Part shown: in pieces, positions 47,385-54,369 of the stretch | Layout: each line of letters opens with the position of its first letter | How positions within the stretch are numbered: the stretch's first letter is position 1 | Notes under the pieces: model-generated | What the model was told of the DNA's origin: nothing | The model's database searches: none | The model's input: the letters and a program-made list of their open reading frames with translations, nothing else | DNA from: Agromyces soli | GTDB taxonomy: Bacteria; Actinomycetota; Actinomycetes; Actinomycetales; Microbacteriaceae | Reading direction: 5' to 3' | Assembly (NCBI RefSeq): GCF_022811605.1 | Contig: NZ_CP094533.1 | Span: forward strand, 3,596,001-3,660,000 | Length of the DNA: 64,000 bases | Translations under genes and position numbers: made by a program

Positions 47385-47411
47385 CGTCGGGTCCTTTCCG
47401 ATGACCGAAAC

Positions 47412-48044
47412 CTATCGCGCCGACTCCCCGACGCGCACCCGGTAGCGGAGGTGCGTGGTGAGCGGCGAGGACTCGGCGCCCACCTGCTCGATCCCGATCG
47501 TCGCGGCGTCGATCCGGTCGAAGAGGCGCACCCCGGCGCCGAAGAGCACCGGCGAGACGGCGAGGTGGAACTCGTCGACGAACCCGGCGTTCAGCGCCTG
47601 CACGATCGTGTCCGCGCCACCGGCGATCCGGACGTCGCGCGCGCCGGCGGCCGCACGAGCCTGCTCGACCGCGGACTCGATGCCGTCGGTGACGAAGAAG
47701 AAGGTGGTGCCGCCGGCGCGCACCCACGGCTCGCGCGGCGCGTGGGTCACGACGAACACCGGGGTGTGGAACGGCGGCTCCTCCGGCCACATGGCCTCGC
47801 CGGCGTCGAACATGCGCCGGCCCATGACGCTCGCCCCGGTGCGCTCGAAGGTGGCGCGGACGAGATCGTTGTCGGGCCCCTCCTCGCCGCCGGTGCCGAG
47901 CTGCAGGTTCTCCCTGAAGTGCTTCTGCCGGAACACCCACTGCTGCAGCTGCATCCACTGCCGCCCCATCAGCTCGTCCGCGGAGGCCGGGGCGATGAAG
48001 CCGTCGAGCGACATCGAGACGCTGAAGAACACGGTGCCGGCCAT
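47412..48044 (-). CDS. RibD-C/dihydrofolate reductase family protein
   Basis: A 210-residue protein of the DHFR-like RibD C-terminal group. 'VFFSVSMSLDGFIAP' is the conserved first strand, 'SVMGRRMFDAGEAMW' the NADPH-side motif, and 'VRIAGGADTIVQALNAGFVDEFHL' the C-terminal signature. These small reductases often sit in ArsR-SRPBCC operons, and this one starts one base inside the stop of the SRPBCC gene (TGATG). Substrate unknown. Confidence 0.9.
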   Translation of the reverse strand: MAGTVFFSVSMSLDGFIAPASADELMGRQWMQLQQWVFRQKHFRENLQLGTGGEEGPDNDLVRATFERTGASVMGRRMFDAGEAMWPEEPPFHTPVFVVTHAPREPWVRAGGTTFFFVTDGIESAVEQARAAAGARDVRIAGGADTIVQALNAGFVDEFHLAVSPVLFGAGVRLFDRIDAATIGIEQVGAESSPLTTHLRYRVRVGESAR

Positions 48045-48550
48045 CAGTGCGCCCCCTGCGTCCGGCTCGCGCGTTCGACGTAGGCGGCGAGTTCCGCGAG
48101 CGTCTGCCGGCCGCCCTCGACGGCGCCGTGCCGTTCGATGGCGGCGTCCCGCAGCTCCCGGCTCGGGAACACGGTCAGCATGCGGACCGCGGTCGACTCC
48201 CCGCGCTCCTCGAAGCTCAGCACGGACTCGAAGGCGTCGGGGTCGTCGCGATGCTCGCCGTGGAGCATGGCGATGCGCTCCGGCGGGACGATCTCGGTCC
48301 AGCTGATCCACTCGGGGTACTTCGTGCCGTCCGGCCCGTGCATCACGAACTCCCAGACCCCGCCTTCGCGGAACTCGAAGGCGCGGGTGGTGGTCGTGAA
48401 CCCGTGCGGCCCCCACCACTGCGACAGGTGCCGCACCTCGGTGAAGGCCTCGAACACGAGGGCCCGCGGGGCCGAGATCACCCGGGTGATCACGATCTCG
48501 CGGTCGGCCGTGGCCGACTCCGTCCCGCTCGTCGCCTGGTCGTTCGTCAT
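48044..48550 (-). CDS. SRPBCC (AHSA1-like) domain protein
   Basis: A 168-residue protein with the START-like ligand-binding fold. 'ITRVISAPRALVFEAFTEVRHLSQWWGPHGFT' is the typical opening, 'EFREGGVWEFVMHGPDG' the mid-strand and 'MLTVFPSRELRDAAIERHG' the last helix. It follows an ArsR gene with an ATGA overlap, the common layout in which such proteins respond to an unknown ligand. No enzyme activity is established for the group. Confidence 0.9.
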   Translation of the reverse strand: MTNDQATSGTESATADREIVITRVISAPRALVFEAFTEVRHLSQWWGPHGFTTTTRAFEFREGGVWEFVMHGPDGTKYPEWISWTEIVPPERIAMLHGEHRDDPDAFESVLSFEERGESTAVRMLTVFPSRELRDAAIERHGAVEGGRQTLAELAAYVERASRTQGAH

Positions 48551-48888
48551 TCTGCACTCCGTTTCTGCTCGAGGTCCTGCACGTACGCGTCGAGGCGGTC
48601 GAAGCTCTCGTTCCAGAACCGCTCGAAGCCGCCGGCCCATTCGTGCACCGGCTCGAGGCCGCGCGCATCGAGCCGGTACACGCGCTGCCTGCCGTCGCGC
48701 CGGTCGTGCACGAGCCCGACCTCCCGCAGCACGCGCAGGTGCTTCGAGGCCCCGGGCTGGCTCAGGCCGAGCTCCTCGGCGATGGAGGTCGCGGGGCGCT
48801 CGCCGGCGCGGAGCAGCAGCAGGATGTCTCGTCGCTGCGGCTCGGCGATCGCGTTGAAGACGTCGGAGGTCGTCGCTGCACGGGCCAT
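48547..48888 (-). CDS. ArsR-family regulator heading an SRPBCC/reductase operon
   Basis: A 113-residue winged-helix repressor. 'FNAIAEPQRRDILLLLRAGE', 'SIAEELGLSQPGASKHLRVLREVGLV' (recognition helix) and 'RDGRQRVYRLDARGLEPVHEW' match the ArsR subgroup next to AHSA1-like proteins. Its promoter, 6 bases upstream, carries a CCCATATGGG palindrome between the -35 and -10 boxes, so it very likely represses its own operon. No Cys is present, so it does not sense metals through thiols. Confidence 0.92.
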   Translation of the reverse strand: MARAATTSDVFNAIAEPQRRDILLLLRAGERPATSIAEELGLSQPGASKHLRVLREVGLVHDRRDGRQRVYRLDARGLEPVHEWAGGFERFWNESFDRLDAYVQDLEQKRSAE

Positions 48889-48894
48889 CCCCTG

Positions 48895-48924
48895 AATATA
48901 TACCCATATGGGAAATTATTGCAA
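48895..48924 (-). promoter_or_regulatory. Promoter and palindromic operator of the ArsR operon
   Basis: On the minus strand: TTGCAA (48919-48924), an 18-bp spacer containing the perfect palindrome CCCATATGGG (48903-48912), and TATATT (48895-48900), 6 bases before the ATG. The A/T-rich block is conspicuous in this GC-rich DNA. Confidence 0.7.
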
Positions 48925-48974
48925 GGCGCGCCCGCTCACCCGCGTCGAGCTTCGACGATCCGTCCGGCGCCCCC

Positions 48975-49003
48975 TTGACAGCCCCAATGCCGAGTGCTTC
49001 ACT
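48975..49003 (+). promoter_or_regulatory. Promoter of the nucleobase permease gene
   Basis: TTGACA (48975-48980), a 17-bp spacer and TTCACT (48998-49003). It is the only perfect TTGACA -35 box noticed in an intergenic position in the window. Confidence 0.6.
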
Positions 49004-49008
49004 CTTCT

Positions 49009-49167
49009 CACTCACTGGAATCCAGTTTCCGCAGAACGAAAGCTGGATTCCTCCGGCAGGGTCGCCGGCTCGCGTCGGTGCACCCTGCCACCTCGGTCCG
49101 TTCCCCACACGGCCCCGGTGAAGACACATGCGATACCGCATCAACCGCAACCGACAGCAGAGGAACC
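49009..49167 (+). promoter_or_regulatory. Structured 5' leader of the nucleobase permease gene (riboswitch candidate)
   Basis: About 155 nt of leader between the promoter and the ATG. Two strong stems: GGAATCCAG/CTGGATTCC (49017-49025 with 49043-49051, 9 bp) and GGCAGGGT/ACCCTGCC (49055-49062 with 49082-49089, 8 bp, 19-nt loop). The first stem also contains the small palindrome ACTGGA-A-TCCAGT. The ribosome site AGAGGA is 5 bases before the ATG. A ligand-binding leader is possible but the fold matches no class I can name. Confidence 0.45.
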
Positions 49168-50673
49168 ATGGGACGCACACGAAGCGCCGCGAAAGCCACC
49201 CCCGCCAGGCCCGAAGATGCGAAGCTCGGCCTCGGCCCGACCTTCGCCTACGGTCTGCAGCACGTGCTCACGATGTACGGCGGCATCATCGCCCCGCCCC
49301 TCGTGATCGGCCAGGCCGCTGGCCTCAGCCAGCTGGAGATCGGCGTGCTCATCGCGAGCGCGCTGTTCATCGGCGGCCTCGCCACCATCCTGCAGACCAT
49401 CGGCATCCCCTTCTTCGGCTCCCAGTTGCCGCTCGTGCAGGGCGTCTCCTTCGCCGGTGTCGCCACGATGCTCGCGATCCTCTCCGGCGGCGGCGGGCTG
49501 CCGGCGGTCTTCGGCGCCATCCTCGCCTCCGCGGTGATCGGCATCCTCATCGCCCCCTTCTTCGCCATGATCGTGAAGTTCTTCCCGCCCGTCGTCACCG
49601 GCGTCGTGATCACCTCGATCGGCCTGACGCTGATCCCGGTGGCGGGGACCTGGGCGATGGGCGGGGCCGGCGCGCCCGACTTCGGCGACCCGGCGAACCT
49701 CGGGCTCGCCGGCGTGGCGCTGCTCATCATGGTGCTGCTGACGAAGTTCGGCACGCCGGCGCTGGCTCGCCTCGCCATCCTGCTCTCGCTGGTGCTCGCG
49801 ACCGTCGTCGCCGCGTTCTTCGGCCGGGTCGACTTCGCGGGCGCCCTCGAGGGCCCGATCTTCGCCGTGCCGACGCCCTTCCAGTTCGGCCTGCCGACCT
49901 TCGAACCCGCGGCGATCATCTCGATGCTCATCGTCGTGCTCGTCACCTTCACGGAGACGACCGCCGACATCCTCGCCGTCGGCGAGGTCGTCGGCACGAA
50001 GGTGGACTCCAAGCGGATCGCGGCGGGCCTGCGCGCCGACATGCTCTCGAGCGCGGTCTCGCCGGTCTTCAACTCGTTCACGCAGAGCGCGTTCGCGCAG
50101 AACGTCGGGCTCGTCGCCATCACCAAGGTGAAGAGCCGCTACGTCGTCGCCGCGGGCGGCGTCGTGCTCGTGCTGCTCGGCGTGCTGCCCGTGCTCGGGC
50201 GGATCGTCGCGGCCATCCCGACGCCCGTGCTCGGCGGGGTCGGCGTGGCCCTGTTCGGCACGGTCGCCGCGAGCGGCATCGCGACGCTCTCGAAGGTCGA
50301 CTACAAGAACAACCTGAACCTCATCATCGTCGCGATCTCGCTCGCCTTCGGCATGCTGCCCGTGGTGCTGCCCACGATCTACGACGCGTTCCCGAGCTGG
50401 TTCCAGATCATCTTCCACTCCGGGATCAGCTCGGCGACGATCATGGCCGTGCTGCTCAACGTCCTGTTCAACCACGTCGTGCGGCGCTCGAACTCGCGCG
50501 GCGATCGCTCGACCTTCGTCGCGGCGCCGACGCGCCTGGTGCCCGAGGAGGCGCTCACCGCGCTCGAGGAGGGCGACTACTACGTCGGCGGCAAGCTCAT
50601 CGACAAGGACGGCGCCGAGGTGAAGATCGTGCCCACCGGCTCGATCCCCGCCGTCGACCCCGAGCGCCCCTAG
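49168..50673 (+). CDS. NCS2-family nucleobase (uracil/xanthine) permease
   Basis: A 501-residue permease with fourteen predicted helices. 'LGLGPTFAYGLQHVLTMYGG' is the conserved first segment, 'LPLVQGVSFAGVATMLAIL' the helix-3 motif and 'FTETTADILAVGEVVG' the helix-8 substrate motif (TET). 'NSFTQSAFAQNVGLVAITKV' (helix 10) follows. It imports a purine or pyrimidine base with protons; which base is not clear. The hydrophilic tail of about 60 residues is cytoplasmic. It ends just before repeat element 1. Confidence 0.9.
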   Translation: MGRTRSAAKATPARPEDAKLGLGPTFAYGLQHVLTMYGGIIAPPLVIGQAAGLSQLEIGVLIASALFIGGLATILQTIGIPFFGSQLPLVQGVSFAGVATMLAILSGGGGLPAVFGAILASAVIGILIAPFFAMIVKFFPPVVTGVVITSIGLTLIPVAGTWAMGGAGAPDFGDPANLGLAGVALLIMVLLTKFGTPALARLAILLSLVLATVVAAFFGRVDFAGALEGPIFAVPTPFQFGLPTFEPAAIISMLIVVLVTFTETTADILAVGEVVGTKVDSKRIAAGLRADMLSSAVSPVFNSFTQSAFAQNVGLVAITKVKSRYVVAAGGVVLVLLGVLPVLGRIVAAIPTPVLGGVGVALFGTVAASGIATLSKVDYKNNLNLIIVAISLAFGMLPVVLPTIYDAFPSWFQIIFHSGISSATIMAVLLNVLFNHVVRRSNSRGDRSTFVAAPTRLVPEEALTALEEGDYYVGGKLIDKDGAEVKIVPTGSIPAVDPERP

Positions 50674-50683
50674 CCCGCTCCCC

Positions 50684-50784
50684 CTCACACAACTCAGGAA
50701 CATCTGGCAGTTATGGCCCCCGAGACATTTCGCCCGGCCCGTGATTCCGCGGGCCGGGCGAAGGGCGTTCCTGAGTTGTGTGAG
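50684..50784. repeat. CAACTCAGGAAC palindromic element, copy 1
   Basis: The outer arms CTCACACAACTCAGGAAC (50684-50701) and GTTCCTGAGTTGTGTGAG (50767-50784) are a perfect 18-bp inverted repeat. Inside is a second hairpin with a 13-bp stem (50729-50741 with 50750-50762) around an 8-nt loop. The left arm continues ATCTGGC-A-GTTATG, matched by copy 2. It fills the gap between the permease gene and the facing DUF559 gene, so it could also end transcription. Confidence 0.85.
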
Positions 50785-50834
50785 CGCGCAGGATGCCTCG
50801 GGCGAGGGATGCCGCGGGCTACCGGCGACGCGGG

Positions 50835-51746
50835 CTACCGGCGACGCGGAAGGCGCGCCCGCCGAACCGTCGTGAGCGCCTCGACGATCAGCCGGGTCGC
50901 GAGTTCCGGCTGCTCGACCACGGTGCGCGCGGGCAGGCGAAGCACCGGGTAGCCGAGCGCGAGCAGCCGGGCGTCACGGCGCCGATCGGCTTCGAACTGC
51001 GGTTCGGCGGCGTGGAAGCGATACCCGTCGACCTCGATGACCAGGCACCGCTCCACGAGCGCATCGACCCGGGCGACCCCCGCGAACTCGACCTGCTGGA
51101 CGAACGCCACGCGCAGCGCCAGCAGGATCTCGACGAGGTGGGATTCGGCGCCCGAGCCGGAGCCGGCGAGGAGGGTCATCGGCGCCCGCTCGCGCGACCA
51201 GATCGCATCGAGCAGCGTCTGCGCGGCCGGGAGCGGGAGCGCCCCGGCGGCGACCGCCGACTCGAACGCCGCACGCACGTCCGCACGCGGCGCGCATCCC
51301 GCGGCATCCGACAGCGCCTCGCGCAGCTCGACGCGCCAGCTCGACGCGCGTGGCGACCTGCGCAGCACCGGGCCGTCGCGCCAGTGCACCAGGCACGGCC
51401 GGGCCGGATATCGGTCCGCGCGCATCCCGCTGGTCTCGTCGCTCCGCCAACGGAGTCTGGATGCGTTCCGCGGGAGCGTGATATGCGTCGCATCGTCGCG
51501 GAACCCGCCCCAGAGCCCGTAGCTCCGGAGCGCGCTCAGGCAGCCGACCCGGCCGCCGAGCCGCACCGCGACCCGCGCGTCGAGCGGCGCGGCGGGAATC
51601 GCGAAGTACCCGCGGCGGATCCGGAGGACCGCCCCACCGCGAACGGCCGCCGCGAGCTGCACGTCTCGGAAACCGCGGTCGAGGAGCTCGGCACGGCAGG
51701 CGATGCCGCCGAGCGCGGTGAGTGCCGTGACGAGACGCCGTTCCAC
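50835..51746 (-). CDS. AbiEi-like/DUF559 protein (PD-(D/E)XK endonuclease fold), flanked by inverted repeat elements
   Basis: A 303-residue protein. The N-terminus 'VTALTALGGIACRAELLDRG' with 'VLRIRRGYFAIP' is the winged helix of AbiEi-type antitoxins and related proteins. The C-terminal third is a DUF559/Vsr-like nuclease: 'GSGAESHLVEILLAL', 'GVARVDALVERCLVIEVDG' (Asp, then E-x-D in place of E-x-K), and 'RRRDARLLALGYPVLRL'. The members are widespread in Micrococcales with unknown function. It stands alone. Copies 1 and 2 of the palindromic repeat sit on either side of it in opposite orientation. A 16-bp tandem duplication (50815-50846) overlaps its stop. The GTG start is at 51746. Confidence 0.75.
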   Translation of the reverse strand: MERRLVTALTALGGIACRAELLDRGFRDVQLAAAVRGGAVLRIRRGYFAIPAAPLDARVAVRLGGRVGCLSALRSYGLWGGFRDDATHITLPRNASRLRWRSDETSGMRADRYPARPCLVHWRDGPVLRRSPRASSWRVELREALSDAAGCAPRADVRAAFESAVAAGALPLPAAQTLLDAIWSRERAPMTLLAGSGSGAESHLVEILLALRVAFVQQVEFAGVARVDALVERCLVIEVDGYRFHAAEPQFEADRRRDARLLALGYPVLRLPARTVVEQPELATRLIVEALTTVRRARLPRRR

Positions 51747-51852
51747 GCCTCACATGGTCGCCGGAGGCACCACCCCGGATGCCGGTCGGGCTCAGGAACG
51801 GGGATGGCGCGTCCGCGGCCTCCAGTGTGGAGGACGAACGTCGCTGGCGAGA

Positions 51853-51946
51853 GAACTCAGGAACCTCCCCCGCACAATCCCCGGAAACTCGGGCCCCAGG
51901 CGGATCCACGACCCGCATAACCGCCAGATGTTCCTGAGTTGTGTGA
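51853..51946. repeat. CAACTCAGGAAC palindromic element, copy 2 (inverted)
   Basis: AACTCAGGAAC (51853-51863) pairs with GTTCCTGAGTT (51929-51939), and the right arm continues to GTTCCTGAGTTGTGTGAG (51946). Read on the minus strand, the 32 bp at 51915-51946 match copy 1 at 50684-50715 with one mismatch, so this copy lies in the opposite orientation. It lies upstream of the DUF559 gene and 22 bp from the stop of lpdA. Confidence 0.85.
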
Positions 51947-51967
51947 GGAGGGGGAGGGAGGGGAGAG

Positions 51968-53398
51968 TCAGCGCACGACGTGCATGGCGCGGGCCGCGTC
52001 GGTGAGCGAGCCCGAGAGCGAGGGGTAGACCGGGAACGCCTCGGCGAACTGGTCGACCGTGAGCCGGTGCTCCACGGCGAGCGCGAGCGGGAAGATCAGC
52101 TCGGACGCCTTCGGGGCGACGATCACGCCGCCGATGATCGCGCCGGAGCCGGCCGAGGCGAAGAGCTTCACGAAGCCGTCGCGGATGCCCATCATCTTCG
52201 CCCGCGGGTTCGAGGCGAGCGGCAGCTTGTAGACGGTGCCAGGCACGACGCCCTCCTCGATCTCCTTCTGCGTCCAGCCGACGGTCGCGATCTCGGGCTG
52301 GGTGAAGATGTTCGAGGTGATGTTGCGGTTCTCGGGCGGGTTCACGACGTCGCCCATCGCGTGGAACACGGCCGTGCGGCCCTGCATCGAGGCGACCGAG
52401 GCGAGCGGCAGGAACGTCGTGCAGTCGCCGGCCGCGTAGATGTTCGGCATCGAGGTGCGGGCGACCCGGTTCACCCGGATGTGCCCGGACTCGGTGAGCT
52501 GCACGCCGGCCTCCTCCAGGCCGATGCCGTGCGTGTTCGGCACCGAGCCGACCGCCATGAGGCAGTGCGAGCCGCGCACCTCGCGCCCGTCGGTGAGCGT
52601 CGCGACGACCGAGTCGCCGTCGCGCACCACGGACTCGGCGCGGGACTTGTTCATGACCTTCATGCCGTTGCGGGTGAAGACCTTCTCGATGACCGCCGCG
52701 GCGTCGGCGTCCTCGCCCGGCAGCACCTGGTCGCGGCTCGAGATGAGCGTCACCTTGGCGCCGAGCGCGCGGTACGCCGAGGCGAACTCCGCCCCCGTCA
52801 CGCCGGAGCCGACGACGATGAGGTGCTCGGGGATCTGCTGCAGGTGGTAGAGCTGCGTCCAGGTGAGGATGCGCTCGCCGTCCGGCACGGCGGTGGGCAG
52901 CACGCGCGGCGTGGCGCCCACCGAGATGACGAGGGTGTCCGCCTCGATGCGGTCGAAGTCGGTGCCGCCCTTCGAGGTCGAGACGATGACGGCGTTGGCG
53001 CCGTCGAGCCGCCCTTCGCCCTGCACGAGGTGCACGCCCGCCTCGATGAGGTTCGAGCGCATGTCCTCCGACTGCTGGGCGGCGAGCCCGAGCAGGCGCT
53101 TGTTCACGGCGGCGAGGTTGATGGCGACCTTGGGCTTCACGGCCTTCTCGGACTCGCCCTTCGCGTAGAACTGCACGCCGAGGTCGGCGGCCTCCTTCAC
53201 GGCGTTCGAGGCCTCCGCGGTGGCGATGAGCGACTTCGAGGGGACCACGTCGGTGAGCACGGCCGAGCCGCCCACGCCCGCCCGTTCGATGAGCGTGACT
53301 TCGGCGCCGAGCTGCGCCGCGGCGAGCGCCGCCTCGTACCCGCCGGGACCGCCTCCGAGGACAGCGATTCTCTGGGTGCGCTCGAATTCATAGGCCAT
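51968..53398 (-). CDS. lpdA: LpdA-type flavoprotein disulfide reductase relative (NAD(P)H:quinone reductase-like)
   Basis: A 476-residue FAD/NAD protein. 'IAVLGGGPGGYEAALAAAQLG' binds FAD, 'LIVVGSGVTGAEFASAY' binds NAD, and 'NIYAAGDCT' is the second FAD contact. The redox CxxxxC of dihydrolipoamide dehydrogenase is replaced by 'GVGGSAVLTDVVPSKSLI', as in M. tuberculosis LpdA (Rv3303c), which reduces quinones and has no disulfide; the usual His-Glu pair at the C-terminus is also missing. The ATG at 53398 lies 7 bases after CAGAAT (leaderless), better than the TTG at 53404. Confidence 0.88.
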   Translation of the reverse strand: MAYEFERTQRIAVLGGGPGGYEAALAAAQLGAEVTLIERAGVGGSAVLTDVVPSKSLIATAEASNAVKEAADLGVQFYAKGESEKAVKPKVAINLAAVNKRLLGLAAQQSEDMRSNLIEAGVHLVQGEGRLDGANAVIVSTSKGGTDFDRIEADTLVISVGATPRVLPTAVPDGERILTWTQLYHLQQIPEHLIVVGSGVTGAEFASAYRALGAKVTLISSRDQVLPGEDADAAAVIEKVFTRNGMKVMNKSRAESVVRDGDSVVATLTDGREVRGSHCLMAVGSVPNTHGIGLEEAGVQLTESGHIRVNRVARTSMPNIYAAGDCTTFLPLASVASMQGRTAVFHAMGDVVNPPENRNITSNIFTQPEIATVGWTQKEIEEGVVPGTVYKLPLASNPRAKMMGIRDGFVKLFASAGSGAIIGGVIVAPKASELIFPLALAVEHRLTVDQFAEAFPVYPSLSGSLTDAARAMHVVR

Positions 53399-53405
53399 GC
53401 TCAAT

Positions 53406-53411
53406 ATTCTG
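53406..53411 (-). promoter_or_regulatory. -10 box (CAGAAT) of leaderless lpdA
   Basis: CAGAAT on the minus strand followed by 7 bases and the ATG. It shares an 85-bp divergent gap with the purine nucleoside phosphorylase promoter. Confidence 0.5.
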
Positions 53412-53471
53412 GCGCAGGCCGCGAAAGGGCAGCAAACGAGCAGGCGGATGCCACCGCCCTCCCGCGCTGAT

Positions 53472-53477
53472 TAGCAT
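53472..53477 (+). promoter_or_regulatory. -10 box (TAGCAT) of leaderless purine nucleoside phosphorylase gene
   Basis: TAGCAT followed by exactly 6 bases and the ATG at 53484. Confidence 0.55.
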
Positions 53478-53483
53478 GGTGGG

Positions 53484-54311
53484 ATGACCGAGCAGAACCC
53501 CCTCGACGATCCCGCCGCCGACCCCTTCGTGGTGGCCCAGCAGGCGGCCGACCGCATCGCCGAGCTCACCGGGGTCGCCCGGCACGACCTGGCCCTCACC
53601 CTCGGCTCCGGCTGGGGCAAGGCCGCCGAGATCATCGGCGAGACCACGCACACCATCCCGGCGACCGAGGTGCCCGGCTTCTCGAAGCCCGCGCTCGAGG
53701 GTCACGTCGGCACGCTGCGCTCGGTGCTGCTGCCGAACGGCAAGCGGGCGCTCGTGATCGGCGCGCGCACCCACTACTACGAGAACCACGGCGTGCGCCG
53801 GGTCGTGCACTCGGTGCGCACCGCCGCCGCGACCGGGGCGAAGACGATGATCCTCACGAACGGCGCCGGCGGCATCAAGTCGCACTGGAAGCCGGGCACG
53901 CCCGTGCTGATCAGCGACCACATCAACCTCACCGCCGACTCGCCGCTCGAGGGCGCGACGTTCATCGACCTCACCGACCTGTACTCGGCGCGCCTGCGCG
54001 AGCTCGCCCGCTCGATCTCGCCCGAGCTCGACGAGGGCGTCTACTGCCAGTTCCGCGGGCCGCACTACGAGACGCCGGCCGAGGTGCAGATGGCGAAGAC
54101 CATCGGCGGCCACATCGTCGGCATGTCGACGGCGCTCGAGGCGATCGCCGCGCGCCAGTCGGGCATGGAGGTGCTCGGCATGAGCCTGATCACGAACCTC
54201 GCCGCCGGCATCCAGACCACCCCGCTCAGCCACGAGGAGGTCATCGAGGCGGGCCGCGAGGCCGAGCCGGTGATCTCCAAGCTCCTCGCGGACATCGTCG
54301 CCGCGATCTGA
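53484..54311 (+). CDS. punA: Purine nucleoside phosphorylase (trimeric type)
   Basis: A 275-residue enzyme that splits purine nucleosides with phosphate. 'LALTLGSGWGKAAEII' and 'EGHVGTLRSVLL' bind phosphate, 'LTNGAGGIKSHWKPGTPVLI' and 'FRGPHYETPAEV' lie around the sugar and base (Glu of the PHYETPAE motif), and 'MSTALEAIAARQSGMEVLG' is the C-terminal base motif. The ribose-1-phosphate it releases is the substrate of the phosphomutase encoded 58 bp downstream, which is very likely co-transcribed. Confidence 0.95.
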   Translation: MTEQNPLDDPAADPFVVAQQAADRIAELTGVARHDLALTLGSGWGKAAEIIGETTHTIPATEVPGFSKPALEGHVGTLRSVLLPNGKRALVIGARTHYYENHGVRRVVHSVRTAAATGAKTMILTNGAGGIKSHWKPGTPVLISDHINLTADSPLEGATFIDLTDLYSARLRELARSISPELDEGVYCQFRGPHYETPAEVQMAKTIGGHIVGMSTALEAIAARQSGMEVLGMSLITNLAAGIQTTPLSHEEVIEAGREAEPVISKLLADIVAAI

Positions 54312-54369
54312 GCCCAGCGCCGCCCTGTTGGCGGCTCCGGCGTTTCGCCGACCCCGAAAGGACCATCGG

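Noticed and set aside
47385..47411. SAH riboswitch before the S-adenosylhomocysteinase-like gene
   Set aside because: Only 27 bp separate it from the upstream gene on the same strand; there is no room for the aptamer.
49009..49167. Known purine (guanine/adenine) riboswitch in the permease leader
   Set aside because: I could not find the three-way junction with its two conserved kissing loops; the leader shows two tandem stems instead.
49141..50703. Long minus-strand open frame opposite the NCS2 permease
   Set aside because: Asp/Glu/Arg/His-rich antisense of a membrane protein; no ribosome site or domain.
50684..51946. Classical insertion sequence around the DUF559 gene
   Set aside because: No transposase motif (DDE or HUH) in the encoded protein and no obvious target-site duplication; the flanking repeats are themselves palindromes that also occur alone (copy 3).
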